A stretch of 45,045 bases of DNA from Bryobacteraceae bacterium. GTDB taxonomy: Bacteria; Acidobacteriota; Terriglobia; Bryobacterales; Bryobacteraceae. The translations under genes and the position numbers were made by a program. Positions 1 through 10,127 of this stretch are shown piece by piece. The notes beneath the pieces were generated by a model. That model saw nothing but the letters and a program-made list of their open reading frames with translations, had not been told where the DNA came from and ran no database searches. Location of the stretch: assembly GCA_025928545.1 (NCBI GenBank), contig JAICJH010000053.1, forward strand, positions 1-45,045. The letters run 5' to 3'. Positions within the stretch are counted from its first letter, which is position 1. Every line of letters starts with the position of its first letter.

Positions 1-321
1 GGCTTTGCTGATGTGCATGCGACAAAATTCTCCGCAGACGGTGGAGTTGACGTGAACGCCACGGCAGGATCGACAATGTGGGTGCTCGCGAATACCGTAA
101 TCCAGGTTCAGGCGAAACGATGGCTGCATTCAGTTGGGAGAAGGGAAGTAGCAGAATTGCGGGGTAGCTTACAACCTTTCGCGCGAGGAGCCGTCGTCAC
201 AACAAGTCATTTCTCGAAGGCCGCCATAAACGAAGCTCGTGAGGAAGGGAAGAATCCAATCGTGCTGGTGGATGGTATCAAGCTGTCCCAGGTTGTGCTT
301 GATGAACGATTTCCACTGTAA
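1..321 (+). CDS. Mrr-like type IV restriction endonuclease, C-terminal part (5' end outside window)
   Basis: The reading frame is already open at base 1 and ends at TAA 319-321, so only the last 106 residues are present. They contain the PD-(D/E)xK-type core of the Mrr_cat/restriction endonuclease family: a DGGVDV segment holding the catalytic Asp, followed by an IQVQAKRW strand holding the Q-x-K. Further on come the family's 'rGavvTTS.F...A...A' strand (GAVVTTSHFSKAA) and a final 'PIVLVDGIKL' strand. Known members cut DNA carrying foreign modifications or act as restriction nucleases on mobile elements. The missing N-terminal part would show whether this is a classic Mrr with a winged-helix DNA-binding domain or another fusion. 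A GTG at 13 is the first in-frame start inside the window, but it is probably not the real one because upstream residues fit the family. Confidence 0.85.
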   Translation, partial: GFADVHATKFSADGGVDVNATAGSTMWVLANTVIQVQAKRWLHSVGRREVAELRGSLQPFARGAVVTTSHFSKAAINEAREEGKNPIVLVDGIKLSQVVLDERFPL

Positions 322-399
322 ATTCAGTGCGTACTGGATGCCCATTTCGTTCCCCTGGAGATTCGCCGAACAACGGCGAGTATTAGAAAAAGGAAACTC

Positions 400-573
400 A
401 TGAGAGACGAAGCGTGGTTTCGACAACGTGCCCGGGAGTTGTATCACGACGAGGGCGAGATCGAGGTTGATGACGGTGCGACAGTGTCCATCGGAGAAGA
501 CGCAGGGGCCTACGTCCAGGCTTGGGTGTGGGTATCTTCCGAAGGAGACGACCTCGCCGACGATGCGAGGTAG
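400..573 (+). CDS. Small acidic hypothetical protein (57 aa)
   Basis: A short frame runs from ATG 400 to TAG 571-573, preceded by a good ribosome binding site (AGGA at 391-394). The protein begins MRDEAWFRQRARELYH, continues with an acidic HDEGEIEVDDGATVSIGED stretch and ends with an aromatic AYVQAWVWVSSEGDD segment. There is no signal peptide or membrane helix. I recognise the pattern (basic amphipathic N-terminus, acidic middle, YVQAWVWV strand) as that of small uncharacterised proteins seen in many bacteria, but I cannot attach a function. It lies 78 bp downstream of the Mrr-like gene on the same strand and may be co-transcribed with it. The longer antisense and alternative frames across this stretch look like shadows. 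Confidence 0.7.
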   Translation: MRDEAWFRQRARELYHDEGEIEVDDGATVSIGEDAGAYVQAWVWVSSEGDDLADDAR

Positions 574-652
574 CGGTGGCGTTTTTGTTTTTGTGAACGG
601 CCAAAGACCATGCCAGACATGGCACGTGTCCGTAAAACGCCCAAACGTTCCC

Positions 653-892
653 TCACAGCCCGGCGACGATTGCCTCGCGTTCCACGCCTTTGTGCTCCGA
701 CACTGCCCGTAAAATCGAGTTCAGGGTTCCGATTCGCAGCGAGTCGTGATTGGGTATGGCGATCCGCTGATGAGACGGTTCTTCCGTTTCCAGGATGATA
801 TGGCTGCCGGTCTGATGAATTCTTGAATATCGCCAACGCTGGACGAGGCTTCGGGTGAGACGGTCGCCCGAAACGTCCCGGGGCAGCTTCAT
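653..892 (-). CDS. hicA: HicA-family toxin (mRNA interferase)
   Basis: This 79-residue protein matches the HicA/YcfA fold (double-stranded-RNA-binding-like). It has an N-terminal basic 'MKLPRDVSGDRL' helix, the GSH motif with the likely catalytic His31, and the conserved 'RIAIPNHDSLRIGTLNSILR' region (residues 43-62). Family members cleave mRNA and tmRNA and are held inactive by HicB. The ATG at 892 overlaps the stop of the upstream hicB gene by four bases, so the two are translationally coupled, with antitoxin first. Residues 18-26 (VQRWRYSRI) differ somewhat from the usual 'L.rlGf...rqkGSH' pattern, but the core is intact, so the toxin is probably functional. Confidence 0.88.
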   Translation of the reverse strand: MKLPRDVSGDRLTRSLVQRWRYSRIHQTGSHIILETEEPSHQRIAIPNHDSLRIGTLNSILRAVSEHKGVEREAIVAGL

Positions 893-1098
893 GCGAAGGA
901 CAGAACCTCGTCTTTGACAAGGTGAATGCGAATCCGTTCGGGTCGAGACCGATCGAAGAAAAATGCAGCAGCTGCATCAACCACGTTGGTTCGCAATTCC
1001 GCCCACGTGTCGCCCTGCGTGAAAATGTTCTCCGTCAGGCACTCCGCGCAGTAACCGCCGTCGGCTTCCTGAACCGCCTCAAATACCAACTCGCCCAT
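889..1098 (-). CDS. hicB: HicB-like antitoxin
   Basis: A 69-residue protein of the short HicB-like type, often misnamed '2-oxoisovalerate dehydrogenase' in databases. Visible signatures are the N-terminal partial RNase-H-like strand (EADGGYCAECL), the 'ENIFTQGDTWAELRTNV' segment and the 'AFFFD.....RIRIHLVKDEVL' C-terminal end. It lacks a separate helix-turn-helix domain, so DNA binding and autoregulation, if present, would need the HicA-HicB complex. It is the first gene of the pair and overlaps hicA by four bases. The ATG at 1098 has no good Shine-Dalgarno sequence. A possible 55-residue frame starts immediately upstream on the opposite strand. Confidence 0.85.
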   Translation of the reverse strand: MGELVFEAVQEADGGYCAECLTENIFTQGDTWAELRTNVVDAAAAFFFDRSRPERIRIHLVKDEVLSFA

Positions 1099-1494
1099 AA
1101 ATGCATGATATCGAAGTCACCTTGCCGTATGACGCCCAAACCGTGAATATGGGCGACTGCTGGCTCGCGGCGGATTGTCGGCCATTCGACATAGCTCAAA
1201 TCGCTAAAGACGTAGACCGAAGGTATCGTCCATTGCGCGTTTACCCAAAGTTCTTACATCCGGCGTAGTGAGTGATAACGGACGCTATCGCCAATCGGCG
1301 TGGGGGCGCAGCAAAGGCGGTCATGCGCGCTCAAAAGCCGTTGGATTTTGACGAGCGAAAGTCTCCGGAGAGCGGTCCGCGCAGAATTGAAGCAAACGTC
1401 CTTTATCATTCATCAATCGGGTAGGCAATCCGAAAAGAAGCCAGATCAGCGCATTGCCCGTCGTCTTCCGTCAAAGTGGAATCATAATTGAACT
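1099..1494. other. Gene-poor interval between hicB and the TonB-C protein gene
   Basis: Apart from the doubtful 55-residue frame at 1101-1268, I see no convincing gene here. The 63-residue frame at 1300-1491 is basic, has no ribosome binding site and no recognisable motif. The stretch must contain the promoter for hicBA (reading left) and probably the one for the gene at 1495 (reading right), but I cannot point to clear -35/-10 boxes. Confidence 0.5.
1101..1268 (+). CDS. Possible small hypothetical protein (55 aa), doubtful
   Basis: An open frame from ATG 1101 to TAG 1266-1268 gives a protein-like sequence with segments such as DIEVTLPYDAQ, GDCWLAADCRPFD and DVDRRYRPLRVYPKF. It starts only two bases from the divergent hicB start, has no ribosome binding site and its third-position GC is ordinary. 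An internal ATG at 1149 (MGDCWLAADC) is an alternative start. I recognise no family. It is listed because the composition is better than that of typical chance frames, but it may well be non-coding. Confidence 0.22.
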   Translation: MHDIEVTLPYDAQTVNMGDCWLAADCRPFDIAQIAKDVDRRYRPLRVYPKFLHPA

Positions 1495-2559
1495 GTGCTA
1501 GCGTCGGACTTGAATGGTGCAACAGTGACAACCACGAATCGACAGCCGCGCGGGTTTTACGCACAACGGTGGTTCACGGTGGTGCTGTTCGGCGCTGCGG
1601 TGGTGTTCAACTGTCTTCCTGCCGCTCCCAAGACGCGAAACGTGCCAGCATCTCAGCCTGGCAACTTCGTCATGGGCCGTCGAACCTTCTTTGACTTTGG
1701 ACCACCCTTTGAGTTCTACGAAATTTTCTCAGTTCATTCGTGGAACAAAGGGGCCGTTATTGAGCGAATCCAGGTGACGCCGCCGGGAGACGTTTGTACA
1801 CAGCCCGCTACTGTGCAGGTTGCAACGAGTTCAATTAGCGAGGGCGTTGCGGATCTGTTGGGCGGAACAAATCCATGCACTATTCCTGAGAAGGAACTGC
1901 GGCGCGAGCTGAAAAGATGTAAAACTTGCCTCACGTTCAGCGGTGCCGACGTTGTGATGCAAGTCCAGTGCGGGGGGCAAAGTCGCCGCATCCGAATGGA
2001 CATATTGGACCGGGATCTGTTCGACAAGCATCCGGTGACGCCCGAGCATACCTCTTGGACCGTGACATTGTTAGAACGTCTGGATCGAGCGCTGGGCGCA
2101 CCCATAATGGATCGTCCGGCTTTTACGCTCGTTGCACCAGCGCCGCCGACCGCGCCGCCGTCTGGCCCACTGCTGGACGATTTGGAGAGCGGGAAGTTCG
2201 ATGGACTTTTCGACAGGGGCTCCCAGAAGCCGTCAGCGCTATTCCGCCAAGCCAAAAATCCGCCTCTCGGTCCTGGCGTGCAGTTGGTGAGCAGTTCTCC
2301 GTTTCGCCCAACTCATTACGAATTGCCTCAATATCCGCCGCTTGCGCGGGCCGCCCACATCAGTGGTCAAGTAACATTCAATCTTTTGGTCAAGTCAGAC
2401 GGACACGCGTCCGACCCGACTTCTCTTAGCGGAAATCCGCTACTCCAGAAGTTCGTGGCGGCGAACACAGGCGACTGGACCTTTCCCATTGAAGCCGCCG
2501 GCCAGGATGTTCAGGTCGCGGTGGAATTCAACATGAACTGCCCGCCCAGTCAACGATAG
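1495..2559 (+). CDS. Exported/anchored protein with TonB C-terminal-like domain
   Basis: This 354-residue protein has one hydrophobic stretch near the N-terminus (about residues 27-44, WFTVVLFGAAVVFNCLPAA), which could be a signal peptide or a single anchor. A middle region of no family I recognise follows (residues 45-205, with a CKTCLTF motif near 142-148), then a proline-rich linker (PAPPTAPPSGP, about 213-223). The last 75 residues look like the TonB_C fold: a 'YPPLARAAHISGQVTFNLLVKSDG' entry, then '.LL.KFVAANTGDWTF' and a terminal '.VAVEFNMNC' strand. TonB-like ends of this type are numerous in Acidobacteriota and may energise outer-membrane receptors or serve other envelope roles. No exbB/exbD is nearby. 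GTG 1495 gives a long N-terminus before the hydrophobic segment, so a later start is possible. Confidence 0.72.
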   Translation: MLASDLNGATVTTTNRQPRGFYAQRWFTVVLFGAAVVFNCLPAAPKTRNVPASQPGNFVMGRRTFFDFGPPFEFYEIFSVHSWNKGAVIERIQVTPPGDVCTQPATVQVATSSISEGVADLLGGTNPCTIPEKELRRELKRCKTCLTFSGADVVMQVQCGGQSRRIRMDILDRDLFDKHPVTPEHTSWTVTLLERLDRALGAPIMDRPAFTLVAPAPPTAPPSGPLLDDLESGKFDGLFDRGSQKPSALFRQAKNPPLGPGVQLVSSSPFRPTHYELPQYPPLARAAHISGQVTFNLLVKSDGHASDPTSLSGNPLLQKFVAANTGDWTFPIEAAGQDVQVAVEFNMNCPPSQR

Positions 2560-2697
2560 CCTCGTTTTCGTTCGATTACGGCTCGATGCCGATACTGTCG
2601 AAATTCAACCTATATTTCCCCTGTTTTCAACACGATCCAAAAAAACGACCCAAATTTCCTTGACTCCGCATGCTACCGTCCAGGCGAGGAGACTCCT

Positions 2698-3426
2698 ATG
2701 GCCACCGACAAACAAATCGCCGCCAACCGCGAAAACGCCAAACACTGCACCGGACCCCGCACCGAAGCGGGCAAAGCCAAATCATCCCAAAACGCCTTCA
2801 AAACCGGCATCGACGCCAAATCCGAGGTCATGCCCTGCGAAAGCCAGGCCGAATACGACGAACTCATCGCCAACTTCCGCATCTTCTACGCCCCCTTCAA
2901 CCCCGAAGAGTCGTCGCTCGTCGACTCTCTCATCCGCCATGAGTGGCTGAGCCGCCGCTACATCTGTGTCGAAGCTTCCTGCTGGGACCAGGGTAGTTTC
3001 GACATGGATACCCGCTCCCTCGGCAGCGTCTTCCTTCGGCACTCCCAGGCCATCTCCCGCGCCAACCGTCTCTTCAACGCCTCCCGCCGCGCTTTCGCCG
3101 CGACCTTGAAGGAACTCCGCGAATCGCAGGCCCGCCGCCTCTCGCAACCTCTCGAAATTCCGGCCGAACCGTCCCTCGAAAACGCCGCACCAGAAACTTC
3201 CGATTCTGCGCAGCCCACGCAAACCGCGCATCCCGCCGAGCTCCCCGAAACCCAGCCCCATCCGGCGCCCGACCCCGCTCCCGAACAAGCCAACTCCGAA
3301 ACTCCGGCCCTTGAACCCAAACCACTTAACCCCGAATTGGTTTCGTTCCTGCCAATTTCGCAACAGCCCTCCACGCCGCCCGCAGACGACCGCGAAAAGG
3401 AAATCAACCCCCGCATAGCGGCCTGA
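2698..3426 (+). CDS. Hypothetical protein with N-terminal 'ANRxNA..TGPRT..GK' motif
   Basis: A 242-residue soluble protein starting at ATG 2698 behind a strong ribosome binding site (GAGGAG at about 2685). The first 40 residues carry a motif I know from many uncharacterised acidobacterial and planctomycete proteins: AANRENAKHCTGPRTEAGKA, then SSQNAFKTG. The middle (50-150) is predicted helical with several charged segments. The last about 95 residues are low-complexity, rich in Pro, Ala, Glu and Gln, and probably disordered. Function is unknown; the basic N-terminal motif suggests, without proof, nucleic-acid contact. The next start follows about 100 bases after its stop, and codon usage matches the following genes. 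Confidence 0.72.
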   Translation: MATDKQIAANRENAKHCTGPRTEAGKAKSSQNAFKTGIDAKSEVMPCESQAEYDELIANFRIFYAPFNPEESSLVDSLIRHEWLSRRYICVEASCWDQGSFDMDTRSLGSVFLRHSQAISRANRLFNASRRAFAATLKELRESQARRLSQPLEIPAEPSLENAAPETSDSAQPTQTAHPAELPETQPHPAPDPAPEQANSETPALEPKPLNPELVSFLPISQQPSTPPADDREKEINPRIAA

Positions 3427-3531
3427 AATTTGCTCAACAAGACCTCGAACCCGATGCCCGCCCTCACGGCCACGCGCCAACTCCGCCCCATTCCGCCAAC
3501 CATGAGATTATTCCGAAGAGGGAATCCGCTC

Positions 3532-6422
<2,891 letters not shown>

Positions 6423-6426
<4 letters not shown>

Positions 6427-7193
6427 GCGCCTTCCTCGATCTTCCCGTAATTCGAATCGGTTCGGAAGGCGCCACCGATCAGGTCGCGGTCGAAGAACCG
6501 CTCGAAATCCTGATCAACGGCCGCAACCTCGCCATCACGATGCGCACCCCCGGCGATGACGAAGAACTCGCCGCGGGCTTCCTCTTCACCGAAGGCCTGA
6601 TCAGGAATGTCGCCGAATTCCTGCGGATTTCAGGGGCGGGGAACCAGGTCAACGTCGAACTGGCCGCCGCCCCGGACGTAGCTCCGCGCCTCGTAATGAC
6701 GTCCGCCTGCGGAGTCTGCGGCAAATCGTCTATCGATAAGATCCACGCCACCGGCTGCAAACCAATCCCCGCCGGCACTTTCACGATCGCGACAAACGTC
6801 CTAAGCCGGCTCCCGGCGCTGCTAAGGCAATCGCAAAAAGTCTTCGAGCACACCGGAGGCCTCCACGCCGCCGGTCTCTTCACCGCAGAAGGCGAACTGC
6901 AACTAATCCGCGAAGACGTAGGCCGCCACAACGCAGTGGACAAGCTGATCGGAGCCGCCCTCCTCCGCACCTCCACCCTCGCCACCACCCTCCTCCTCGT
7001 CTCCGGCCGCGCCAGCTTCGAACTAGTCCAGAAAGCCGCCATGGCCGGCATCCCTCTCCTCGCCGCCGTAGGCGCACCCTCGAGCCTCGCGGTCGAAACC
7101 GCCCAGCGCTTCAACATGTCCCTCGTCGGCTTCCTGCGCGACGATCGCATGAACATCTACACCGGCGCGGAACGCATAACGGAGGCAGCATAG
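6423..7193 (+). CDS. fdhD: FdhD, formate dehydrogenase sulfurtransferase
   Basis: This 256-residue protein matches FdhD, which passes a sulfur from IscS to the molybdenum cofactor of formate dehydrogenases and is required for their activity. The sulfur-relay CxxC is present as SACGVCGKSSIDK (Cys96, Cys99). Other conserved segments are 'PGDDEELAAGFLFTEGLI' (43-60), 'EHTGGLHAAGLF' and 'IREDVGRHNAVDKLIGA', followed by 'LLLVSGRASFELVQKAA'. The ATG overlaps the fdhA stop (ATGA), with AAAGGAA as ribosome binding site inside fdhA, so both are made from one message. Length and motifs are full, and the pairing strongly supports the molybdenum/formate-dehydrogenase assignment of the upstream gene. Confidence 0.95.
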
Positions 7194-7234
7194 CCCAGGC
7201 GTCGCAGCCCCACGCTACACTGAAATGACCAGAG

Positions 7235-8692
7235 ATGATCCCTAACGCGATCCCCGAAGGTCTCACCTTCGACGACGTTCTTCTCGTCCCATCCCACAGC
7301 GAGCTTCTCCCCGGAGAAGCGGATACCCGGACGCGGCTCACCCGCGGTATTCCCCTGAACATTCCCATCGTCAGTTCCGCGATGGACACTGTCACCGAAT
7401 CCCACCTCGCCATTGCGCTCGCGCAGCAGGGAGGAGTGGGCTTTATTCACCGCAACATGTCGATCGAAAAGCAGGCCGAAGAAGTCGATCGCGTCAAACG
7501 CAGTGAAAGCGGCATGATCGTCGATCCCGTAACCATCGGCCCCGACAAGAAAATCTCCGATGCGCTCGATTTGATGAAATCGTACCGGATTTCCGGTGTT
7601 CCGGTGACGACGGCGGACGGCAGGCTGGTCGGCATTCTGACCAATCGCGACCTCCGTTTCGAAACCCGCTTCGATCTCCCGATTGCCGACGTGATGACGA
7701 AGGAAAACCTCATCACGGTGCCGGTCGGAACCACTCTCGAAGACGCCGAAATCATCCTCCACAAGCACCGCGTGGAAAAGCTTCTCGTCGTCGACGATCA
7801 CTACATTCTCAAGGGCCTCATCACCGTTAAGGATATTCAGAAGAAACTGAAGTATCCGAACGCAGCCAAGGATGAGCAGGGCCGTCTCCGCGTCGGCGCA
7901 GCCATCGGCGCTACCGGCGATTACATGGACCGCGCCCAGGAACTCGTCTCCAAAAAGGTAGACGTCCTCGCGATCGATACCGCACACGCCCACAGCCTCC
8001 GCGTGATGGAAGCCGTGAAAGCGATCAAGAAGGGAATGCCGTCGCTCCAGTTGATTGCCGGCAATGTCGGCACCTACGAAGGCGCGAAAGCCCTGATCGA
8101 TCTCGGCGTCGATGGCATCAAAGTCGGTATCGGACCCGGTTCCATCTGCACCACGCGAATCGTTTCCGGCGCCGGCGTTCCGCAGATCACCGCCATCGCC
8201 GAATGCAGCCGCGCCGCACGCGAAGGCAATGTGCCGCTCATCGCCGATGGCGGCGTGAAGTTCTCGGGCGACGTCACCAAGGCGATTGCCGCTGGAGCCG
8301 ATGTCGTCATGATCGGCAGTCTTCTCGCCGGCACTGATGAAAGCCCGGGCGAAACCATCCTCTTCCAGGGCCGTACGTTCAAGACCTACCGCGGCATGGG
8401 TTCGTTAGGCGCAATGGCTTCGGGCAAGACCGATCGTTATGGGCTCGATCCCACTCAGAAACTCGTCCCCGAAGGGATCGAAGGCCGCGTTGCTTCGAAA
8501 GGTCCGCTCTCGGATCTCGTCTATCAGCTGGTCGGCGGTCTCCGCGCAGGCATGGGCTACTGCGGCTGCTGGACGCTCGCGCAACTCCAGCAGCAGGCCC
8601 GCTTCGTCCGCGTCTCTCCGGCAGGCTTGCGTGAGAGCCATGTCCATGACGTGATCATCACCAAAGAAGCCCCGAACTACCGCGTGGAGTAA
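7235..8692 (+). CDS. guaB: IMP dehydrogenase
   Basis: Inosine-5'-monophosphate dehydrogenase, 485 residues, the first committed step of guanine nucleotide synthesis (IMP + NAD+ to XMP). It has the usual (beta/alpha)8 barrel interrupted by a pair of CBS domains (about residues 94-205). The catalytic loop 'GIGPGSICTTRIV' holds the nucleophile Cys305. The phosphate-binding 'IADGGVKFSGDV' and flap 'GSLGAM' regions are complete, and 'GRVASKGPLSDLVYQL' precedes the C-terminus. The length is typical of bacterial enzymes. It begins 41 bases after fdhD and ends four bases before the DUF192 gene, so transcription may continue through that gene. The ribosome binding site before ATG 7235 is weak. Confidence 0.96.
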   Translation: MIPNAIPEGLTFDDVLLVPSHSELLPGEADTRTRLTRGIPLNIPIVSSAMDTVTESHLAIALAQQGGVGFIHRNMSIEKQAEEVDRVKRSESGMIVDPVTIGPDKKISDALDLMKSYRISGVPVTTADGRLVGILTNRDLRFETRFDLPIADVMTKENLITVPVGTTLEDAEIILHKHRVEKLLVVDDHYILKGLITVKDIQKKLKYPNAAKDEQGRLRVGAAIGATGDYMDRAQELVSKKVDVLAIDTAHAHSLRVMEAVKAIKKGMPSLQLIAGNVGTYEGAKALIDLGVDGIKVGIGPGSICTTRIVSGAGVPQITAIAECSRAAREGNVPLIADGGVKFSGDVTKAIAAGADVVMIGSLLAGTDESPGETILFQGRTFKTYRGMGSLGAMASGKTDRYGLDPTQKLVPEGIEGRVASKGPLSDLVYQLVGGLRAGMGYCGCWTLAQLQQQARFVRVSPAGLRESHVHDVIITKEAPNYRVE

Positions 8693-8696
8693 CCCG

Positions 8697-9068
8697 GTGA
8701 AATATCGCCTTCTCAACACCACGCGCGGCACCTGCCTCGGCGACGCCATCGATGTGGCCGATACCAGCGAGAAGCGCACCACCGGTCTCCTCAAACACAA
8801 GGAGCTCCGCAAGGGGGAAGGCCTCTGGATAGTGCCCTGCGAAGGCGTCCATACCTTCTTCATGAAGTTCGCCATCGACCTTGTCTACATCGATAAGAAG
8901 AAGGTGGTCCGCAAGACAGTCCCCAATGTGGCGCCCTGGCGGCTGTCGCTCTGCCTGCCCGCGCACTCCATCGTCGAGCTGCCCGCCGGCACAATCGAAC
9001 CCACCGCCACCCGCAAGGGCGACCAGCTGGAATTCGAGCCGTTGTCTTTGGTTATGGACCCTACCTGA
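8697..9068 (+). CDS. DUF192 family protein
   Basis: A 123-residue protein of the DUF192 (ACR-like) family. Visible family hallmarks are 'RTTGLLKHKELRKGEGLWI' near residues 27-45, 'VHTFFMKFAIDLVYIDKKKVV' (56-76) and the 'LPAHSIVELPAGTIE' turn. Many homologues carry a signal peptide; this one has none and is probably cytoplasmic. The biochemical role of the family is not settled. The GTG start at 8697 follows the guaB stop by four bases, so it is likely translated from the guaB message. Confidence 0.85.
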   Translation: MKYRLLNTTRGTCLGDAIDVADTSEKRTTGLLKHKELRKGEGLWIVPCEGVHTFFMKFAIDLVYIDKKKVVRKTVPNVAPWRLSLCLPAHSIVELPAGTIEPTATRKGDQLEFEPLSLVMDPT

Positions 9069-9118
9069 TTAACCTTGGATGACTTGTGCGCTGTAACCAT
9101 CGGCCCTAGAATCGGCTT

Positions 9119-9376
9119 GTGGATCACTACGTTAACCTCTCCGACCTGCAACAGGTTGTCGGCAAATACGTCGATCAGTACCAGCTTCTGGCTGCGGGCG
9201 GTCCGCTGGCCGCGACCGGCCTGGTTCGGATGTTCGTCACCAAGAACAAGATCGCCAGCATGGCCGTCGGTGGCAGTGCCGTCTGGTTCGCGGTGAAGGA
9301 GCTGTCCGGCCCCGTATTGGGTTTGATTCAGGATCAGTTCGGCTACCTCCAGTCCATCATCGGAGGCGTGCGATGA
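9119..9376 (+). CDS. Small hypothetical protein, possibly membrane-associated (85 aa)
   Basis: A short frame from GTG 9119 whose stop overlaps the next gene by four bases (ATGA at 9373-9376). It has an amphipathic N-terminus (LSDLQQVVGKYVDQYQLL) and two moderately hydrophobic segments (about 25-36 and 47-58), which could be a weak hairpin. I recognise no family. The coupling to the following gene, and codon usage like that of guaB, support it as real. The start is uncertain, with no clear ribosome binding site. Confidence 0.55.
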   Translation: MDHYVNLSDLQQVVGKYVDQYQLLAAGGPLAATGLVRMFVTKNKIASMAVGGSAVWFAVKELSGPVLGLIQDQFGYLQSIIGGVR

Positions 9377-9618
9377 GAGACCGCGGCTTCATCAAGATCC
9401 ACAACCGGGTCATCCGCATCGACTCCATCGCCTACGTCGACTTCCTCGACTCCGGCCGCGCCATGATCTTCATGCGCGGACTCACGCAGGAGAAGCAGAA
9501 CATCGCCGTCGATCCCGACGAGACCGTCAAGCTGCGGGCAATGCTCGAAGCCGACCTCGTGCCCGAACCGGTGTTGCCAGGAGCTCCTAGACTCCCAGAA
9601 AATCGGCGATGGTCTTGA
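9373..9618 (+). CDS. Small hypothetical protein (81 aa)
   Basis: A soluble, beta-rich-looking protein with segments such as GFIKIHNRVIRIDSIAYVDFLDSGRAMIFM and an acidic 'DPDETVKLRAML' helix. This is reminiscent of small PH- or LytTR-like sheets, but I do not recognise a family. ATG 9373 overlaps the stop of the upstream gene. The last 32 bases (9587-9618) overlap the 3' end of the convergent YdcF-like gene, and the proline/arginine-rich tail lies in that overlap. Confidence 0.55.
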   Translation: MRDRGFIKIHNRVIRIDSIAYVDFLDSGRAMIFMRGLTQEKQNIAVDPDETVKLRAMLEADLVPEPVLPGAPRLPENRRWS

Positions 9619-10114
9619 TGCTCTCCATGAAGAAGGTCTTGCGTCCTTCGCGGCCTGTCCACCAGTGGTCGCGATGCCAGTCGGCATCGTCTGAACCCAC
9701 CATATAGAAGGTCATCTCCCGCGCGTTGCGGCGGAAGATACGAGCGGCCCGCGCTGTGTGCCAGATGGTGGTGACAACGATGGCCTTCCGGACGCCGCGC
9801 CTGCGCATCTCCGCAATGGCGGCATGCGCCTCCTCGACAGTGCTGTGAGCGTCCCAGTCGGTGACCACGAACAGGTCCGGCGAGTAGCCGTGCTGCACTG
9901 CGAAGCTCTTCGCCATCTCGGCTTCCGGTTGCCCGTACTCGGCTTCGCCGTAGCTGACGAGCACGATGGGAGCATAGCCCAGACGAGCCAGTTCAGCGCC
10001 CTTCAGGATCCGGTTCCCGCTGGCATCTCCTCCCAACACGAGGATGACGTCCGCATGAGCGGGAGGGTCGGAGTTCTCAACCAGGGAACCAAGTCCGGAC
10101 AGAAGCCAGCTCAC
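9587..10114 (-). CDS. YdcF/DUF218 family protein
   Basis: A DUF218 (SanA/ElyC/YdcF-type) protein of about 175 residues. Motifs include 'ADVILVLGGDASGNRILKGAELARLGY' with the family's LGG and R residues, 'STVEEAHAA', and 'AIVVTTIWHTARAARIFRR', which corresponds to the 'vTs.yHm.RA' signature. Members are linked to envelope polysaccharide or lipid-carrier metabolism, but their reaction is unclear. No membrane segment is present in this copy. The frame could extend to TTG 10168, but that overlaps the upstream gene by 41 bp; GTG 10114, just after that gene's stop at 10128, is preferred. It is the last gene of a minus-strand trio with pgsA. Confidence 0.78.
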   Translation of the reverse strand: MSWLLSGLGSLVENSDPPAHADVILVLGGDASGNRILKGAELARLGYAPIVLVSYGEAEYGQPEAEMAKSFAVQHGYSPDLFVVTDWDAHSTVEEAHAAIAEMRRRGVRKAIVVTTIWHTARAARIFRRNAREMTFYMVGSDDADWHRDHWWTGREGRKTFFMESIKTIADFLGV

Positions 10115-10127
10115 ACCGCGAGCCTGA

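Noticed and set aside
1300..1491. 63-residue basic frame
   Set aside because: No motif, no initiation signal, atypical codon use.
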